DNA of 64,000 nucleotides from an uncultured Lachnospiraceae bacterium (GTDB lineage Bacteria; Bacillota; Clostridia; Lachnospirales; Lachnospiraceae), in assembly GCA_934339135.1 (NCBI GenBank), contig CAKRHP010000003.1:1-64000 (forward strand). The letters run 5' to 3'. Both the position numbers and the translations under genes were made by a program. Each line of letters begins with the position of its first letter. Position 1 is the stretch's first letter. The notes under the pieces are model-generated. The model was given only the letters and a program-made list of their open reading frames with translations, did not search any database and was not told where the DNA came from. Positions 62,733 to 64,000 of this stretch are shown piece by piece.

Positions 62733-64000
62733 CTAAAAATTCACCGGTTTATTCAAGAATTTCTCCTCAAATTCTGCTGCCGGTATTGGTTTGGAAAAAT
62801 AATATCCCTGAATATAATCCGGTTTCAGACCCAGTACACATTTAAAGTCCTCCTCGGTCTCTACACCCTCATAACAAACCGTCAGGTTCAACGAATGTGC
62901 CAGTTCTGTAAACTGTTTGACCACCAGATAATCATATTTGCTGTTGGTAATATTCCGGATAAAGGACTGGTCGATCTTCACCAGATCAAACGTCATATCC
63001 TTGACATACCGCAGATTGGAGTATCCTGTACCAAAGTCATCAATTGCCAGCGGAATCGCCTCCTCCTTAAAGGACCGGAGTACTTTAGCTGCCACACTGC
63101 TCTCAATCTCTCCGCTCTCTGTCACCTCAATCATCAGAACATTTTTGTCAACATTGAAAGTATCGATCAGGGACAAAATATCCTGCAATGCATTACTCTT
63201 CTTAATCTGTACAAAGGACAGATTCACATTTATCCGAAATCCCGGCACCACTTTCTGCCACATAACACACTGTTCTATGGCGGACTTAGCGATCCATCTG
63301 CCCAACGGAATGATCAGACCGGTTTCCTCCAGCATCGGAATAAACTGCCCCGGAGACATGAATCCAAATTTAGAGCTGTGCCAGCGGATCAACGCCTCTG
63401 CCCCGAGGATCTTCTTTTGTGCAATATTTACGACCGGCTGGTAGTATAGCTCAAAACCGTGAAAATCATTCTCGATGTCTTTCCGCAGTTCCTCCTGCAC
63501 ATCCAGGGTATGCACATATTCTTCATATACCGCACGGGAATACCGGATACAGTTATTTTTGCCGCTGATCTTTGCCTGATGCAGAGCAAAACCGGCATTC
63601 TCTATGATCTTTTCAATATCCTGATCATCTTTATGAAAATAAAAACTTCCTGCTGATACCGTATAATACGTGACATGACCGCTTTGTGAGATCAGATGGT
63701 CGATCTTTTCACGGATCTCCCGGTATAAATCCTTTGCAGGATCTTCTTTCTTTTCATGGAAACACCCCTTCACAAGGACTGTCATCTCATCTCCACCCAT
63801 CCGGAACACTCTTCCCTTTTCCTGTACGATATTCCGGATACATTCTGCCAGATTTAATAAAATATCGTCTCCAAATTCATTGCCATACTTCTCATTGATC
63901 TCCTTAAAATTATCAATGCCGATCTGCAGTAAATATCCTTCAAAACAGTCCTCATCCTGCAGTCTCTGCATATATTCTTTCAGGCTCTGTTCTCTGTATA
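62733..64000 (-). CDS. GGDEF/EAL protein, N-terminus outside the window
   Basis: The reading frame is open to the window edge, so the N-terminal sensor part is missing. The visible GGDEF domain has the motif FRMGGDEMTVLV (Met in place of the last Phe). The EAL domain is complete: EALIRWHSSKFGFMSPGQFI, VNLSFVQIKK, IEVTESGEIES, DDFGTGYSNLRYVKDM, DLVKIDQSFI and YEGVETEEDF. Phosphodiesterase activity on cyclic di-GMP is therefore expected; diguanylate cyclase activity is possible but less sure. Such enzymes often control motility, consistent with the flagellar genes in this window. Confidence 0.88.
   Translation of the reverse strand, partial: YREQSLKEYMQRLQDEDCFEGYLLQIGIDNFKEINEKYGNEFGDDILLNLAECIRNIVQEKGRVFRMGGDEMTVLVKGCFHEKKEDPAKDLYREIREKIDHLISQSGHVTYYTVSAGSFYFHKDDQDIEKIIENAGFALHQAKISGKNNCIRYSRAVYEEYVHTLDVQEELRKDIENDFHGFELYYQPVVNIAQKKILGAEALIRWHSSKFGFMSPGQFIPMLEETGLIIPLGRWIAKSAIEQCVMWQKVVPGFRINVNLSFVQIKKSNALQDILSLIDTFNVDKNVLMIEVTESGEIESSVAAKVLRSFKEEAIPLAIDDFGTGYSNLRYVKDMTFDLVKIDQSFIRNITNSKYDYLVVKQFTELAHSLNLTVCYEGVETEEDFKCVLGLKPDYIQGYYFSKPIPAAEFEEKFLNKPVNF

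Noticed and set aside
1..64000. CRISPR arrays, tRNA or rRNA genes
   Set aside because: No regularly spaced repeats, cloverleaf-like sequence or rRNA-like stretches were noticed while reading both strands.

Overview
The window looks like a chromosomal piece of a motile, low-GC Gram-positive anaerobe of the Lachnospiraceae (Roseburia/Eubacterium-like). Supporting signs are AAGGAGG-type ribosome binding sites, sigma-28 type flagellar promoters, FliW/CsrA, two FlgK paralogues, a four-subunit pyruvate:ferredoxin oxidoreductase, and many IS and Rpn-type remnants. This placement is an inference from gene content; no database was searched.

Layout. (1) 164-7651: a tyrosine recombinase, then pseC, a small hexapeptide acyltransferase, pseG and three glycosyltransferases. 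(2) 7690-21600: an AT-rich accessory block with scars of mobile DNA (two pieces of an Rpn/PD-(D/E)XK gene, an internally deleted IS5-type element, a decayed IS200-type tnpA, unplaced gene stumps). It carries two separate phosphocholine-type (lic) modules. Module 1 is an alkaline-phosphatase-fold protein, licA, licC and a BCCT transporter. Module 2 is an APC permease, a winged-helix/LicC/LicA fusion and a Rossmann/LicD/methyltransferase fusion. (3) 21599-26860: an operon pseB-pseI-pseF followed by an ATP-grasp enzyme and a divergent serine hydroxymethyltransferase. (4) 27042-35821: more glycosyltransferases, a DUF2920 hydrolase, a CgeB-type glycosyltransferase/Maf fusion, a stand-alone Maf, and a small helical protein related to the linker of that fusion. 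(5) 35946-47972: flagellin and the late flagellar genes (fliT-like, fliS, fliD, flaG, csrA, fliW, flgL, flgK, flgK, flgN, flgM). (6) 48134-64000: ordinary chromosomal genes: lysA, a second type IIA topoisomerase pair, lysR, porBADC, yqeY, a GH27 glycosidase, a dCMP deaminase, a GH13/VOC fusion and a truncated GGDEF/EAL gene.

How it fits together. PseB, PseC, an unorthodox acetyltransferase, PseG, PseI and PseF can make CMP-pseudaminic acid. The Maf proteins would put it on flagellin, and the CgeB-, GT2- and GT4-type enzymes would extend or alter the glycan. The two lic modules would import an amino alcohol such as choline, phosphorylate it, activate it with CTP and transfer it, so the most interesting reading of the window is a flagellin glycan decorated with phosphocholine or a similar group. 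The ATP-grasp/SHMT pair may add an amino-acid-derived group to the nonulosonic acid.

Regulation visible in the DNA is coherent. There are sigma-28 type promoters before flgM, flaG and flagellin, and a weaker candidate before pseB. The flagellin leader contains two hairpins with GGA in the loop, as expected for CsrA binding, next to the csrA and fliW genes. At flaG and flgM the sigma-28 promoter overlaps the terminator of the upstream gene.
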